Shown in pieces: positions 40,204 through 50,737 of a stretch of 56,818 nt of DNA (positions are counted from its first letter, which is position 1; each line of letters opens with the position of its first letter). The stretch comes from Pelomonas sp. Root1444 (lineage in GTDB: Bacteria; Pseudomonadota; Gammaproteobacteria; Burkholderiales; Burkholderiaceae_C), in NCBI RefSeq assembly GCF_001426885.1, contig NZ_LMFP01000028.1, positions 363,125 through 419,942 of the forward strand, given 5' to 3'. The position numbers were made by a program, and so were the translations under genes. A model generated the notes under the pieces. It made no database searches and was not told the origin of the DNA. It saw nothing but the letters and a program-made list of their open reading frames with translations.

Positions 40204-40307
40204 GCGCCCCTGAAAAGGGGCGCGGGCAATCAACTGGCTAGAGCCCCCTCGCGGAGGGGACGGGGGGAGCTCAACGTTCCCGCGGAACGCGAGCGTGCTT
40301 CGCACGC
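40204..40307. repeat. run of four stem-loops between typA and a DMT transporter gene
   Basis: Four perfect inverted repeats follow one another: GCGCCCC/GGGGCGC (40204-40223), CCCCTC/GAGGGG (40245-40259), CGTTCC/GGAACG (40275-40289) and GCGTGC/GCACGC (40293-40307). They fill the gap between the typA stop and the next gene's ATG, both on the minus strand. A multi-hairpin terminator or 3' stabiliser of typA mRNA, or an intergenic repeat unit, is the likely role. No T-run is present. Confidence 0.6.
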
Positions 40308-42131
40308 CTAAGCGCGCGATGCACGCTTGCGTTCGTTCTCCGACAAGTGGCGCTTGCGCAGCCGGACAGACTTCGGCGTGATCTCGACCAGCTCGTCGTC
40401 GTCGATGAAGTCCACGCCGTACTCCAGCGTCAGGTCGATCGGCGGCGTGATCTTGATCGCGTCTTCCTTGCCGCTCACGCGGAAGTTGGTCAGCTGCTTG
40501 GTGCGCGTCGCGTTGACGACGAGGTCGTTGTCGCGGCTGTGGATACCGACGATCATGCCCTCGTACACCGGGTCGTTGGGCTTCACGAACATGCGGCCGC
40601 GATCGTCCAGCTTGCCCAGCGCGTAGGTGAAGATCTCGCCGTCGTCCATGGAGATCAGCACGCCGTTCTTGCGGCCGCCGATCTCACCCTTGTGGGCCTC
40701 GTAGCCATCGAAGATCGACGAAATCAGGCCCGAGCCGCGGGTCAGGTTCATGAACTCGTTGCTGAAGCCGATCAGGCCCCGCGCAGGAATGCGGTACTCC
40801 AGGCGCACGCGGCCGTGGCCGTCCGGCTCCATGTTCAGCATCTCGCCCTTGCGCAGGCCCAGCGCCTGCATGACGCCGCCCTGGTGGACTTCTTCGACAT
40901 CGGCCGTCACCAGCTCCATCGGCTCGTGCTTCTCGCCGTTGACGTCCTTGAACATCACGCGCGGCTTGGACACGGCCAGCTCGTAGCCTTCGCGGCGCAT
41001 GTTTTCCAGCAGGATGGTCAGGTGCAGTTCGCCCCGGCCGCAGACCTCGAAGATGCCGTCCTCGTCGGTCTCCTTCACGCGCAGGGCCACGTTGTGCTGC
41101 AGTTCCTTCTGCAGGCGGTCCCAGATCTGGCGGCTGGTGACGTACTTGCCTTCGCGGCCGGCCAGCGGGCTGGTGTTGACGCAGAAGTTCATCGTCAGCG
41201 TCGGCTCGTCGACCTTCAGCATCGGCAGCGGGGCCGGGTCGGTCACGCTGGTCACAGTGACGCCGATGCCGATGTCCTCGATGCCGTTGATCAGCACGAT
41301 CTCGCCGGGACCCGCATCGGTGACCTGCACGCGGTCCAGGCCGTGGAAGGTCAGCACCTGGTTGATGCGGCCGTTGACGCTCTTGCCGTCGGGGCCTTCC
41401 ATGACGGCGACCTGCATGCCGGGCTTGATCGTGCCCTGGCTGATGCGGCCGACGCCGATGCGGCCGACGAAGGTGGAGAAGTCCAGCGCCGAGATCTGCA
41501 GCTGCAGCGGCGCGGCCGGGTCGCCGGATTGCGGCGGCACGTGCTTGAGGATGGTGTCGAAAAGGGCCGACATGTCGGGGCCCCACTGCTCGCCGGGCGC
41601 GCCTTCGGTCAGGGAGGTCCAGCCGTTGATGCCGGAGGCGTACACGACCGGGAAGTCCAGCTGCTCGTCGGTGGCGCCGAGCTTGTCGAACAGGTCGAAG
41701 GCGGCGTTGATGACGGCGTCGGGCTTGGCGCCCGGCTTGTCGACCTTGTTGACGACGACGATGGGCTTGAGGCCCAGGGCCAGCGCCTTCTTGGTGACGA
41801 AGCGCGTCTGCGGCATCGGGCCTTCCTGGGCGTCGATGAGCAGCACGACGCCGTCGACCATGGACAGCGCTCGCTCCACTTCGCCGCCGAAGTCCGCGTG
41901 TCCGGGCGTGTCGACGATGTTGATGTGCGTGCCACCCCACGACACGGCGCAGTTCTTGGCCAGGATGGTGATGCCGCGCTCGCGTTCGATGGCATTGCTG
42001 TCCATCACGGTGTCGACGACCTTTTCATGGTCGGCGAAGGTGCCGCTCTGGCGCAGCAGCTGGTCCACCATGGTGGTTTTGCCATGGTCGACGTGGGCAA
42101 TGATGGCAATGTTGCGGATCGGGGTGGTCAT
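40308..42131 (-). CDS. typA: translational GTPase TypA/BipA
   Basis: 607-residue ribosome-associated GTPase involved in 50S assembly and stress adaptation. G1 [14 protein letters not shown] is at about residues 12-25; G2 region [11 protein letters not shown]3 [11 protein letters not shown]4 NKVDKPGA; then EF-G-like domains II, III and V and the BipA-specific C-terminal domain ([32 protein letters not shown]). It ends TAG at 40308-40310. It follows truB in the ribosome-assembly cluster, separated by 26 nt. Confidence 0.97.
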   Translation of the reverse strand: MTTPIRNIAIIAHVDHGKTTMVDQLLRQSGTFADHEKVVDTVMDSNAIERERGITILAKNCAVSWGGTHINIVDTPGHADFGGEVERALSMVDGVVLLIDAQEGPMPQTRFVTKKALALGLKPIVVVNKVDKPGAKPDAVINAAFDLFDKLGATDEQLDFPVVYASGINGWTSLTEGAPGEQWGPDMSALFDTILKHVPPQSGDPAAPLQLQISALDFSTFVGRIGVGRISQGTIKPGMQVAVMEGPDGKSVNGRINQVLTFHGLDRVQVTDAGPGEIVLINGIEDIGIGVTVTSVTDPAPLPMLKVDEPTLTMNFCVNTSPLAGREGKYVTSRQIWDRLQKELQHNVALRVKETDEDGIFEVCGRGELHLTILLENMRREGYELAVSKPRVMFKDVNGEKHEPMELVTADVEEVHQGGVMQALGLRKGEMLNMEPDGHGRVRLEYRIPARGLIGFSNEFMNLTRGSGLISSIFDGYEAHKGEIGGRKNGVLISMDDGEIFTYALGKLDDRGRMFVKPNDPVYEGMIVGIHSRDNDLVVNATRTKQLTNFRVSGKEDAIKITPPIDLTLEYGVDFIDDDELVEITPKSVRLRKRHLSENERKRASRA

Positions 42132-42157
42132 GGGACTTGCTTCTAAAAAAAACCGGT

Positions 42158-43144
42158 TCAGGCGGAGAGCAGAGCCTGGACCTCCGGCGGGGTCAACAGG
42201 CGGTCGGCGATCAATTCGCCAGAGGTGATGTGGGCACTGCCGAGGAAGGCGCGTGGCTCGGGGCCGTAGACGCGCACCCGCCCGGCGTCGGGCGCGTCGA
42301 CACGGCGGCGCAGCCCGGACAGGAAACGGGCGGCCTCTTGTGCGGGCAGGCGCAGCTCGGGCGCCTCGGCCAGCAGGCGATCGGGTGAGGTGAGCAACGC
42401 GGCGCGCTGCGCTTCCGGCATCGCTTCGAGCGCCGCCAGCGTGATGCTGCCTTCCAGCGTCAGGCTGCCGGAGCCGGTGCGGCGCAGCGCCGCCAGCGAG
42501 GCGCCGACACCCAGCTTCGCGCCGATGTCTTCGGCCAGCGTGCGGATGTAGGTGCCTTTGGTGCAGCGGACGTCGAGCGTCACGGTGCCAGCCTGCATGC
42601 TGACGATGTCGATGGCATGAATCGTCACGCGGCGGCTCTTGCGCTCGATCTCGATGCCGGCACGTGCGTACTCGTACAGCGCCTTGCCTTCATGCTTGAG
42701 CGCCGAGTACATCGGCGGCATCTGGTCGATCTCGCCGGCGAAGGCGGCGCAGGCGGCGGCGATCTGCTCGGGCGTGATGTGGCCGGCGTCGTGCCGTTCC
42801 AGCACATCGCCCTCGGCGTCGCCGGTGGTCGTGCGGACGCCCAGGGCCAGCGTCGCGAGGTAGCGCTTGTCGGCGTCCAGGCTGAGCTGGCTGAACTTGG
42901 TGGCCGCACCGAAGCACAGCGGCAGCAGGCCGGTGGCCAGCGGGTCCAGCGTGCCGGTGTGACCGGCCTTCTCGGCGCGCAGCAGCCACTTGGCCTTTTG
43001 CAGCGCGTCGTTGCTCGACAAGCCCAGCGGCTTGTCGAGCAACAACACGCCGTGCAGCGCGCGGCGCTGCACCCGCACGCGAAGCGAGCGCTTGTCGTCC
43101 TGGGCGCGAGACGGCTGGGCCGCCGCGATGACGGCCTCAGTCAT
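42158..43144 (-). CDS. truB: tRNA pseudouridine(55) synthase TruB
   Basis: 328-residue enzyme that makes pseudouridine 55 in the T-loop of tRNAs. The catalytic Asp lies in [17 protein letters not shown]; motif [24 protein letters not shown] precedes it. The PUA-like C-terminal part extends to [13 protein letters not shown]. The start overlaps the rbfA end by 8 nt, consistent with translational coupling. Confidence 0.97.
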   Translation of the reverse strand: MTEAVIAAAQPSRAQDDKRSLRVRVQRRALHGVLLLDKPLGLSSNDALQKAKWLLRAEKAGHTGTLDPLATGLLPLCFGAATKFSQLSLDADKRYLATLALGVRTTTGDAEGDVLERHDAGHITPEQIAAACAAFAGEIDQMPPMYSALKHEGKALYEYARAGIEIERKSRRVTIHAIDIVSMQAGTVTLDVRCTKGTYIRTLAEDIGAKLGVGASLAALRRTGSGSLTLEGSITLAALEAMPEAQRAALLTSPDRLLAEAPELRLPAQEAARFLSGLRRRVDAPDAGRVRVYGPEPRAFLGSAHITSGELIADRLLTPPEVQALLSA

Positions 43145-43517
43145 TCGGTTCCTCGTCTTCCAGCGCGCGCGTCGCGTTGGCCTTGTTGATCAGCGCACTC
43201 AGTTCCGCCGCGCGCTCGATGGTGCGGTCGAACCGGAAGTGCAGCGTCGGCACGGTGTGGATCTGCAGGCGCTTGAACAGGCCGTTGCGCAGGAAACCTG
43301 CGGCCTCGTTCAGCGCTTCCTGCGTCTCGGCGGGGTCGCCGATCAGCACCGAGAAGAACACCTTGGCGTGCGCGTAGTCCGGCGTGACCTCGATCGCATT
43401 GATCGTCGCCATGCCGATGCGCGGATCCTTCAGCTCGCGGATCAGCTCCGACAGATCACGCTGGATCTGGTCGGCGACGCGAAAGCTGCGATTGGGGATG
43501 GCGCGTTTGTGTCTCAT
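43137..43517 (-). CDS. rbfA: 30S ribosome-binding factor RbfA
   Basis: 126-residue KH-domain-like factor that binds 16S rRNA of the immature 30S subunit and is needed for 5'-end processing and cold adaptation. Visible: [50 protein letters not shown] and [20 protein letters not shown] Glu/Asp-rich tail follows. It sits between infB and truB in the classical order; the gap to infB contains a 9-bp hairpin. Confidence 0.97.
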   Translation of the reverse strand: MRHKRAIPNRSFRVADQIQRDLSELIRELKDPRIGMATINAIEVTPDYAHAKVFFSVLIGDPAETQEALNEAAGFLRNGLFKRLQIHTVPTLHFRFDRTIERAAELSALINKANATRALEDEEPND

Positions 43518-43575
43518 GGCGGTTTCCGATCGGGCTGTTTGCGCGGTTCACGCGCGGACAGCCAACAAAGGACAA

Positions 43576-43598
43576 ACCCCGCCCCTTTTGGGCGGGGT
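43576..43598. terminator. strong hairpin between infB and rbfA
   Basis: ACCCCGCCC (43576-43584) and GGGCGGGGT (43590-43598) form a perfect 9-bp stem with a CTTTT (AAAAG on the minus strand) loop. In the direction of transcription it sits 28 nt after the infB stop and is followed by TTTGTCCTTTGTT, a loose T-rich tract. It may partially end or attenuate transcription within the operon. Confidence 0.6.
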
Positions 43599-43626
43599 CT
43601 GCGGGGTAAACCCGAGGAGCAGGCTG

Positions 43627-46600
43627 TCAGAGCGTGCGGGCCACTTCCTTGATTTCGAAGAATTCGAGCTGATCACCTTCCTTGATGTCGCTGTAGTTCT
43701 TGAGCTTGATACCGCACTCGAAGCCTTCCTTGACTTCGCGCACGTCATCCTTCTCGCGACGCACCGAGTCCACCTCACCCGTGTAGATGACGGTGTTGTC
43801 ACGCAGCAAGCGGAAGCGCGCACCACGGCGGACCAGGCCGCTGGTGACCATGGAGCCGGCCACCGTGCCGATCTTGGAGGCGACGAACACGACACGGATC
43901 TCGGCCGTGCCCAGTGCTTCCTCGCGCTGCTCAGGCGCCAGCATGCCGGACATCGCCTTGGTCACGTCATCCACAGCGTCGTAAATGATGCTGTAGTAAC
44001 GCAGATCGACGGCGTTACCTTCGGCCAGCTTGCGCGCACCGGCGTCGGCGCGCACGTTGAAGCCGATGATGACCGCCTTGGACGCGATGGCGAGGTTGAC
44101 GTCGCTTTCGCTGATGCCACCGACCGCCGCATGGACGATCTGGACCTTGACCTCGGCGTTGCTGAGCTTGAGCAGCGAGGCGGCCAGCGCCTCCTGCGAA
44201 CCCTGCACGTCGGACTTGATGATGAGCGGCAGCGTCTGCACGTCGCCGGCACCCATTTCGCTGAACATGTTCTCCAGCTTGGCGGCCTGCTGCTTGGCCA
44301 GCTTCACGTCGCGGTACTTGCCCGAACGGAAGGTGGCGACTTCACGCGCACGGCGCTCGTCGGACAGCACCATGAACTCGTCGCCGGCCTGCGGCACTTC
44401 GGTCAGGCCCTGGATCTCGACCGGGATGGACGGGCCAGCCTCGGTGGTCGGCTTGCCGTCCTCGTCGAGCATGGCGCGCACGCGGCCGAAGGTGGAACCC
44501 GCCAGCACGACGTCGCCGCGCTTGAGCGTGCCGCTCTGCACCAGCACCGTCGCCACCGGGCCGCGGCCCTTGTCCAGCTTGGCTTCGATGACCAGGCCCT
44601 TGGCCATGGACTCGACCGGCGCCTTCAGCTCCAGCACTTCGGCCTGCAGCAGCACCTGCTCCAGCAGCTCGTCGATGCCCTGGCCGGTCTTGGACGAGAC
44701 GCCGATGAACGGCGCATCGCCGCCGAATTCTTCCGGCACGACCTGCTCGGCCACCAGCTCGCTCTTCACGCGCTCGGCGTTGGCATCGGGCTTGTCGATC
44801 TTGGTCATCGCGACCACGATGGGCACGCCTGCAGCCTTCGCGTGGTGGATGGCTTCCTTGGTCTGCGGCATGACGCCGTCATCGGCGGCGCAGACCAGGA
44901 TGACGATGTCCGTCGCCTTGGCGCCGCGAGCCCGCATCTGCGTGAACGCTGCGTGACCCGGGGTGTCCAGGAAGGTGATCATGCCGCGCGGCGTCTCGAC
45001 GTGATAAGCGCCGATGTGCTGCGTGATGCCGCCTGCTTCGCCGGCCGCGACGCGGCTGCGGCGGATGTAGTCCAGCAGAGAGGTCTTGCCGTGGTCGACG
45101 TGGCCCATGACGGTGACGACCGGCGCACGCGGCAGCGACTCGTGCTGCTGCTCGGCGGTGCCCTCTTCTTCCAGGAAGGCGTCAGGGTCGTCCAGCTTGG
45201 CGGCGAACGCCTTGTGGCCCATTTCCTCGACCACGATCATGGCCGTTTCCTGGTCCAGCTGCTGGTTGATGGTGACCATCTGGCCCAGCTTCATCAGATG
45301 CTTGATGACCTCGGCAGCCTTGACCGACATCTTGTGCGCGAGGTCGGCCACCGAGATGGTCTCGGGGACGTGGACCTCTTGCGCCTGCATCTCGACCGGC
45401 GCCTGGAAGTTGGACTGTCCATTGCCACCGCGGTCGCCGCCGCGACGGCCACCGGCACCGCCGCGAGCCGGTGCGCGCCAGTTGGCGCCCGCGCCGCGAC
45501 CGGGTGCACCAGCCGTGCCGGCACCGATGGTCTTGAGGCCACGCTTCTTGGCGGCGTCATCGGCCCAACTGGACGACAGCTTCTCGGACTTGACCGACTT
45601 CTTGTCGCCCGGCTTGGCGGTCGTGCTGCCCGGCGCAGCCGGTGCGCCAGGCGCGCCGACCTTCTTGTGGATGGTGCCCTTGATGCCCGCTGCCGGTTCG
45701 GCCGGCTTGGGCTCTTCCTTCTTGGCCGCGACCATCACCTTCTTGGGCGCGTTCATCATCGCGCGGATGGCGGCGGCCTCGGCCTCGGCGGCCTTGCGGC
45801 GGCGGACGAGGTCGTCCTGCTTCTGCTTCTCTTCGGCAGCGGCATCGACGGCCTTGACCACGCGCAGCGCGGGCTTGGGCGGCTCGACCGGCGCGGCAGC
45901 GATGACCGGCGCGGGCGCCTCAACCGGCGCAGCGGCAACGGGCTCAGGCGCGGGCGCCTCGACCGGTGCGGACTTGGCGCGCCGGGAGGCGGCGGCCTTG
46001 TTGATCGCGGCAGCTTCCGCGGAGGCGGCGGCGGAGCTGCGCTGGCGCGCTTCAGCGACCTGCGCCGGCTTGGCCGCTTCAGCGGCGGCCTGAGCGGCCG
46101 CGGCGGCAGCGGCTTGTGCAGCGGCGGCGGCTTCAGCGGCGGCCTGCTCCTCGGCACGGCGCGCCTCGGCAGCCTCGCGGGCGGCGCGCTCGGCGTCTTC
46201 ACGGGCCTTGACCTTGACGGCCAGTTCCTCTTCCTGCTGACGCAGTGCGGCGGCCTGGGCCTGCGCTTCTTCCTCGCGGCGGATCAGGTCGGCTTCGTCC
46301 TGGCCGCTGCCGGACTCGTCCGTGGCGTCGTCACGCTTGACGAAGGTGCGCGTCTTCTTGACCTGGACCTGGATCGTGCGGGCCTTGCCACTGGCATCGG
46401 CTTGCTTGATCTCCGTGGTCGACTTCTTGACGAGCGTGATCTTCTTGCGCTCGGTGCCGGCAGTGCCGTGCGAAGAGCGCAGGTGGTCGAGCAGGCGTTC
46501 CTTGTCGGACTCGGAAAGCGAGTCGTCGACGGAAGACTTCTTGACGCCCGCGGCTTGCAGCTGCTCCAGCAGCGTGCCCGCCGGCTTGCTCAGCTCGGCG

Positions 46601-46629
46601 GCGAATTGGGCGACGGTAGTCACGGCCAT
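43627..46629 (-). CDS. infB: translation initiation factor IF-2
   Basis: 1000-residue GTPase that places initiator fMet-tRNA on the 30S subunit and promotes subunit joining. N-terminal IF2-N segment ([31 protein letters not shown]), then a long Ala/Glu/Lys/Pro-rich linker up to about residue 420, the second IF2-N region, then G1 [12 protein letters not shown] at about residue 506, and C-terminal domains. The family start MAVTTVAQF at 46629 is chosen over an upstream ATG 54 nt earlier. It lies 50 nt after nusA. Confidence 0.97.
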   Translation of the reverse strand: MAVTTVAQFAAELSKPAGTLLEQLQAAGVKKSSVDDSLSESDKERLLDHLRSSHGTAGTERKKITLVKKSTTEIKQADASGKARTIQVQVKKTRTFVKRDDATDESGSGQDEADLIRREEEAQAQAAALRQQEEELAVKVKAREDAERAAREAAEARRAEEQAAAEAAAAAQAAAAAAAQAAAEAAKPAQVAEARQRSSAAASAEAAAINKAAASRRAKSAPVEAPAPEPVAAAPVEAPAPVIAAAPVEPPKPALRVVKAVDAAAEEKQKQDDLVRRRKAAEAEAAAIRAMMNAPKKVMVAAKKEEPKPAEPAAGIKGTIHKKVGAPGAPAAPGSTTAKPGDKKSVKSEKLSSSWADDAAKKRGLKTIGAGTAGAPGRGAGANWRAPARGGAGGRRGGDRGGNGQSNFQAPVEMQAQEVHVPETISVADLAHKMSVKAAEVIKHLMKLGQMVTINQQLDQETAMIVVEEMGHKAFAAKLDDPDAFLEEEGTAEQQHESLPRAPVVTVMGHVDHGKTSLLDYIRRSRVAAGEAGGITQHIGAYHVETPRGMITFLDTPGHAAFTQMRARGAKATDIVILVCAADDGVMPQTKEAIHHAKAAGVPIVVAMTKIDKPDANAERVKSELVAEQVVPEEFGGDAPFIGVSSKTGQGIDELLEQVLLQAEVLELKAPVESMAKGLVIEAKLDKGRGPVATVLVQSGTLKRGDVVLAGSTFGRVRAMLDEDGKPTTEAGPSIPVEIQGLTEVPQAGDEFMVLSDERRAREVATFRSGKYRDVKLAKQQAAKLENMFSEMGAGDVQTLPLIIKSDVQGSQEALAASLLKLSNAEVKVQIVHAAVGGISESDVNLAIASKAVIIGFNVRADAGARKLAEGNAVDLRYYSIIYDAVDDVTKAMSGMLAPEQREEALGTAEIRVVFVASKIGTVAGSMVTSGLVRRGARFRLLRDNTVIYTGEVDSVRREKDDVREVKEGFECGIKLKNYSDIKEGDQLEFFEIKEVARTL

Positions 46630-46679
46630 GTGGGGATCCTTCAAATTGCTTTCAGTGCGGCGCGGCGTGTGGAAATCGA

Positions 46680-48158
46680 TCAATCGTTGAACCAGTGTTC
46701 ACGGGCCTTCATGATCAGCGCACGTGCGCTGTCCTCGCCCAGTCCGGCCAAATCGACCAATTCGTCCACAGCCAGGTCGGCCAGGTCGTCGCGGGTGTTG
46801 ATGCCGCCCTCGGCCAGCTTGCTCAGCAGCTCGGGCGTGATGCCTTCCAGGTCACGAAGGTCTTGCGACACCTCCTCGACCTTCTCTTCGCGGGCGATTT
46901 CCATCGTCAGCAGCGCGTCCTTGGCACGGGTGCGCAGCTCGTTGACGGTGTCCTCGTCGAACGCCTCGATCTCGAGCATTTCCTGCATCGGCACGTAGGC
47001 GACTTCCTCCAGGCTGGTGAAGCCTTCGGCGATGAGGATGTCGGCGACTTCCGCATCCACGTCGAGCTTCTCGACGAAGAGCTTGCGAACGCTCTCGGCT
47101 TCCTGCTCGTGCTTGGCGGCCGATTCTTCGGCCGACATGATGTTGATGCGCCAGCCGGTCAGCTCGGACGCCAGGCGCACGTTCTGGCCGCCGCGGCCGA
47201 TGGCGATGGCGAGGTTTTCCTCGTCGACGACGACATCCATTGCATGGCGCTCTTCGTCCACCACGATCGACTGCACGTTGGCCGGTGCCAGCGCGCCGAT
47301 GACGAACTGGGCCGGGTCTTCGCTCCACAGCACGATGTCGACGCGCTCGCCGGCCAGCTCGGTCGTCACGCCGTTGACGCGCGAACCGCGCACACCCACG
47401 CAGGTGCCGATCGGGTCGACACGGCGGTCATGGCTGACGACGGCGATCTTGGCGCGCGAGCCGCTGTCACGGGCGCAGCTCTTGATCTCCAGCAGGCCTT
47501 GCTCGATCTCGGGCACTTCCTGCGCGAAGAGTTCCTTCATGAACTCCGGGCTGGAACGCGACAGCATGATCTGCGGGCCACGCTGGGTCGGGTCCACGCC
47601 AAGGATGACGGCGCGCACGCGGTCACCGGTGCGCAGGTTCTCTTTCGAGATCATCTCGCTGCGCTTCAGGCGGCCTTCGACGCGGCCGCTCTCGACAATG
47701 ATGTCGCCCTTGTCCAGGCGCTTGACCGTGCCGACGAAGATCTTCTCGCCGCGTGACATGAAGTCGTTCAGCAACTGCTCGCGCTCGGCGTCGCGGATCT
47801 TTTGCAGGATGACCTGCTTGGCGGCCTGCGCGCCGATGCGGCCGATGGGCACGGACTCGACCGGCTCCTCGATATGGTCATCGACCTCGATGTCGGCGAT
47901 CTGCTCCTGGGCTTCGAACAGCAGGATCTCGGCGTCGGCGTTCTGCAGGCCGGCCTCGTTCGGCACGACATGCCAGCGACGGAAGGTCTCGTACTCGCCG
48001 GAGTCGCGATCGACGCTGACGCGGATGTCGGCCTCGGCGCCGTAAATCTTCTTGGTGGCCGAGGCCAGCGCGGCTTCGACCGCACCGAACACGACATCGC
48101 GTTCCACGCTCTTTTCGCGCGAGATCGCATCCACCAGCATCAACATTTCGCGGTTCAT
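46680..48158 (-). CDS. nusA: transcription termination/antitermination protein NusA
   Basis: 492-residue RNA polymerase-binding elongation factor. N-terminal domain ([29 protein letters not shown]), S1 domain ([21 protein letters not shown]), two KH domains ([40 protein letters not shown]) and two C-terminal helical repeats (SLEEVAYV and [14 protein letters not shown]). Its ATG overlaps the rimP stop by 4 nt, so rimP and nusA are co-translated. Confidence 0.97.
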   Translation of the reverse strand: MNREMLMLVDAISREKSVERDVVFGAVEAALASATKKIYGAEADIRVSVDRDSGEYETFRRWHVVPNEAGLQNADAEILLFEAQEQIADIEVDDHIEEPVESVPIGRIGAQAAKQVILQKIRDAEREQLLNDFMSRGEKIFVGTVKRLDKGDIIVESGRVEGRLKRSEMISKENLRTGDRVRAVILGVDPTQRGPQIMLSRSSPEFMKELFAQEVPEIEQGLLEIKSCARDSGSRAKIAVVSHDRRVDPIGTCVGVRGSRVNGVTTELAGERVDIVLWSEDPAQFVIGALAPANVQSIVVDEERHAMDVVVDEENLAIAIGRGGQNVRLASELTGWRINIMSAEESAAKHEQEAESVRKLFVEKLDVDAEVADILIAEGFTSLEEVAYVPMQEMLEIEAFDEDTVNELRTRAKDALLTMEIAREEKVEEVSQDLRDLEGITPELLSKLAEGGINTRDDLADLAVDELVDLAGLGEDSARALIMKAREHWFND

Positions 48159-48781
48159 TGCTTGAGACCTCCATCAACCTTGTCTTGGCCGGGCGCCGCC
48201 TGGGTGGGCTCGCCCGCATGTTTCTTAGCTGCTGCTTTTTTCGGCTTGATGACGCCACGCTGGCCTGGCTTGCGGTCCGGCGCCGGCTCGCCGCCGCGCC
48301 CCTTGAAGCTGATCACCGGCACCAGGCGCGCCTCGCGCACCTCGTCCAGCGTGAAGTCCAGCGCCTGCTCGTGCTCACCATCGTCAAGCACCAGGCGCCA
48401 GGCCTGGTCGTTCTCGGCTTGCGGCTGCGCGCTGACGACGCCGCGGTATTTCTTGCGCCCCTGGAAGGGCAGCTTCAGCGTGATGTCAATCTCCTGGCCG
48501 GCGAAGCGCGCGTAATGCGCGGCCTTCTTCAAGGGCCGATCCAGTCCCGGCGAAGACACCTCAAGCCGGGAATATTCCAAACCCTCGACCTCCAGCACAT
48601 ACTGCAGCTGGCGGGTGACCTTCTCGCAGTCATCCACATTGATCAACTCGCCGGCATCCGCTTGCGCTTCCAGCTTGTCGATCGTCACGCGCAGCGTCCC
48701 ACCACTGGCACTGCGCTCGCAGTCCACGAGTTCGTAACCCAGGCCGGTCACGGTCGTTTCCACAGTGGTTTGCCAACTCAT
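48155..48781 (-). CDS. rimP: ribosome maturation factor RimP
   Basis: 208-residue factor for 30S assembly. N-terminal half: [32 protein letters not shown] and [38 protein letters not shown], the family signature. The C-terminal part has an Sm-like fold followed by a basic, low-complexity extension ([21 protein letters not shown]) of about 45 residues, longer than in E. coli. First gene of the rimP-nusA-infB-rbfA-truB-typA cluster. Confidence 0.96.
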   Translation of the reverse strand: MSWQTTVETTVTGLGYELVDCERSASGGTLRVTIDKLEAQADAGELINVDDCEKVTRQLQYVLEVEGLEYSRLEVSSPGLDRPLKKAAHYARFAGQEIDITLKLPFQGRKKYRGVVSAQPQAENDQAWRLVLDDGEHEQALDFTLDEVREARLVPVISFKGRGGEPAPDRKPGQRGVIKPKKAAAKKHAGEPTQAAPGQDKVDGGLKQ

Positions 48782-49017
48782 GCAGGGAAGGGGATTTCGG
48801 GGCTAAGGAAAATCGAAAAAGCAAAAAAAATGGGCTGGATGAATCCGCCCAACTCGTTCACCAAAGCCAGCTCCGGGGGATATCGTCCGGGGCCCGCGAG
48901 GGCTAGCCTCGTTTCTGGTGAAGCGCGGATTGTACTGTGCAAGTCCCATGCCGGCAAGTCGCCGGCTGCCGCGCGTGCCAGAATCTGAGGCTGTTTGAGA
49001 CCTCACAGGAGACAAGA
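48782..49017. other. 236-nt divergent promoter region of rimP and fabI
   Basis: Both flanking operons start outward from here, so it must carry their promoters. Visible: an A/T-rich patch near 48805-48830 (AAAATCG, AAAAAGC, AAAAAAAATGGG), and a short inverted repeat CGAGG-GCTAG-CCTCG near 48897-48911. A TACTGT hexamer near 48934 may be the fabI -10. I see no tRNA upstream of rimP in this gap. Confidence 0.4.
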
Positions 49018-49800
49018 ATGGGCTTTCTCGCCGGCAAGCGACTGCTGATCACGGGCGTGCTGTCCAACCGCTCGATCGCCTACGGCATTGCCAAGGCCTG
49101 CCACCGCGAAGGCGCCGAACTGGCTTTCAGCTACCAAGGCGAACGCTTCAAGGAGCGCATCAGCGAGTTCGCTGCGGAGTTCGGTTCCAGCCTGGTCTAC
49201 GACTGCGATGTCACCAGCGACGACCAACTCGAAGCGTTGTTCAATCAACTCGGCGAGGTCTGGCCCGAGTTTGACGGTTTCGTTCATTCGATCGGGTTTG
49301 CGCCGCGCGAGGCGATTGCCGGCAATTTTCTCGAAGGCATGACGCGCGAGAACTTCCGCATCGCCCACGATATTTCGGCCTACAGCTTCCCAGCCATGGC
49401 CAAACTGGCGGCGCCACGGCTGCGCCCCGGCGCCGCGCTTCTGACACTCAGCTACCTCGGCGCCATCCGCGTCGTACCCAACTACAACACCATGGGCCTG
49501 GCCAAGGCGAGCCTGGAAGCCAGCGTGCGCTACCTGGCGCAGGCACTCGGCAGCAAGGGCGTGCGGGTCAACGGCATCTCTGCCGGCCCGATCAAGACGC
49601 TGGCCGCCTCGGGCATCAAGGACTTCGGCAAGCTGTTGGGCCAGTTCGCAGCCCAGGCACCGATCCGCCGCAACGTGACGATCGAGGACGTCGGCAACAC
49701 CGCCGCCTTCCTGCTGTCCGACCTCGCCGCCGGCATCAGCGCTGAAATCACCTACGTGGATGGCGGATTCAGCCACACCGCGATGGCAATGGAGCCCTGA
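49018..49800 (+). CDS. fabI: enoyl-[acyl-carrier-protein] reductase (NADH) FabI
   Basis: 260-residue short-chain dehydrogenase that does the last reduction in each cycle of fatty acid elongation; the triclosan target class. The start at 49018 follows CAGGAGACAAG. Visible: [27 protein letters not shown] (NADH-binding GVxxxxSIA), [51 protein letters not shown], where the Tyr-x6-Lys of FabI is present as Y..MGLAK, and [14 protein letters not shown]. Monocistronic by context. Confidence 0.97.
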   Translation: MGFLAGKRLLITGVLSNRSIAYGIAKACHREGAELAFSYQGERFKERISEFAAEFGSSLVYDCDVTSDDQLEALFNQLGEVWPEFDGFVHSIGFAPREAIAGNFLEGMTRENFRIAHDISAYSFPAMAKLAAPRLRPGAALLTLSYLGAIRVVPNYNTMGLAKASLEASVRYLAQALGSKGVRVNGISAGPIKTLAASGIKDFGKLLGQFAAQAPIRRNVTIEDVGNTAAFLLSDLAAGISAEITYVDGGFSHTAMAMEP

Positions 49801-49821
49801 GGGCTCCACCCGTCCCCGGGC

Positions 49822-50511
49822 TCAGCAACGGCGGCGCAGGCGGGCCAAGCCGGCGGCGGCCAAGCCGAACAGCGCCAGGCCGGCCGGCTCCGGCACCGAG
49901 GTCGTGTCGCGTACGAGGATGGAACCAGCGGCGACCTCGCCGTTGTCTCCGACCTCGCCGATGTACAGGAACAAGCCTGCGGTCGACGTGGCAGCGGTCA
50001 GGTTGAAGTCGATCGCGCCGTTGTCGCCCATGCTGAGGAAGCCATCGGGGGTGACTGTCGTGGACTCCCCGTCGAACAGTCCCAATCTCGCAATGCTGTT
50101 GTCGACAGCACTGCCAGACCCGTCAGTGCCGAAAAGCTTGGGGTCGGCCGGCAGGCGCTGGGTGCCCGGCGCGAAGATGGTGCCCGACGTGAAGTCGAAC
50201 ACCGCCAGACCGACCGCCGCCGCCGCGCAAGCCGCATCCGCACAATCGGTTGTCGACAGCTTGATGGCATCGAGGTCGAAGCCGGAGAACTGACCGCCAG
50301 CGCCGCCCAGCATGCTGCTGTTGTCACGAATGCCGATGGACAGGATGCTGGCCAGTCCGATGGTCGACAGGTCCGCCTTGTAGACGGCCGTGCCGGCGAT
50401 GGTGCCACCGGTGACGCCCGTCAGTTGCGTCAACGCAACCGGCACTGCCTGGCCCGCGGCGGACAGCGCCAGGGCGGCCGCGGCAGCCAGAACTTTGTAA
50501 GTCGATTTCAT
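49822..50511 (-). CDS. PEP-CTERM sorting domain protein (extracellular)
   Basis: 229-residue exported protein. Signal peptide: MKSTYKVLAAAAALALSAAGQA. C-terminal PEP-CTERM: VPEPAGLALFGLAAAGLARLRRRC. The mature part is Gly/Ser/Thr/Asp-rich, predicted beta, with no catalytic motif. Start at 50511 follows GGAGATACTG; an earlier ATG is less likely. A sigma-54-type promoter matches 38-52 nt upstream of the start. It is unrelated in sequence to the other PEP-CTERM protein at 27126. Probably a surface or matrix protein processed by exosortase encoded elsewhere. Confidence 0.88.
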   Translation of the reverse strand: MKSTYKVLAAAAALALSAAGQAVPVALTQLTGVTGGTIAGTAVYKADLSTIGLASILSIGIRDNSSMLGGAGGQFSGFDLDAIKLSTTDCADAACAAAAVGLAVFDFTSGTIFAPGTQRLPADPKLFGTDGSGSAVDNSIARLGLFDGESTTVTPDGFLSMGDNGAIDFNLTAATSTAGLFLYIGEVGDNGEVAAGSILVRDTTSVPEPAGLALFGLAAAGLARLRRRC

Positions 50512-50737
50512 CAGTATCTCCAGGGCAGTTGCTGACGTGCTGCATGGCGCATAGTCCATGCCAACTCCGCCCCCTAACTCCTGTAAACCACTGATCTAGA
50601 TTGCGTTTCCGAACCGGCTGGCGGCGCACCCCAGATTTGGGGGCGTGCTGCGCCGCTTCGATGTCATGCCTGTCGACACCCTAGTTCTAGGCGTGCGCCG
50701 CTTACTCTGTAACAGCCAGCTCGACTGGGCAGCGACT
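50512..50737. other. 226-nt gap upstream of the second PEP-CTERM gene
   Basis: Holds the sigma-54 site at 50549-50563 and a hairpin around 50622-50660: an inner CCCC-AGATTT-GGGG at about 50631-50644 within longer GCGGCGCA/TGCGCCGC arms. The hairpin lies just after the decarboxylase stop (50738) in the transcription direction, so it is a terminator candidate. An activator for RpoN would be expected to bind upstream of the site. Confidence 0.45.
50549..50563 (-). promoter_or_regulatory. sigma-54 (RpoN) type promoter of the PEP-CTERM gene
   Basis: On the minus strand the sequence reads TGGCATG-GACT-ATGCG, against the consensus TGGCAYR-N4-TTGCW. The invariant GG and GC are 10 nt apart as required. 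The -12 GC is about 38 nt before the ATG, giving a short leader with a good ribosome site. Only the first T of the -12 element and the final base differ. Confidence 0.6.

Noticed and set aside
43384-46998. 1204-codon plus-strand frame opposite rbfA/infB/nusA
   Set aside because: Antisense to three certain genes; sequence is a repetitive Gly/Leu/Arg shadow.
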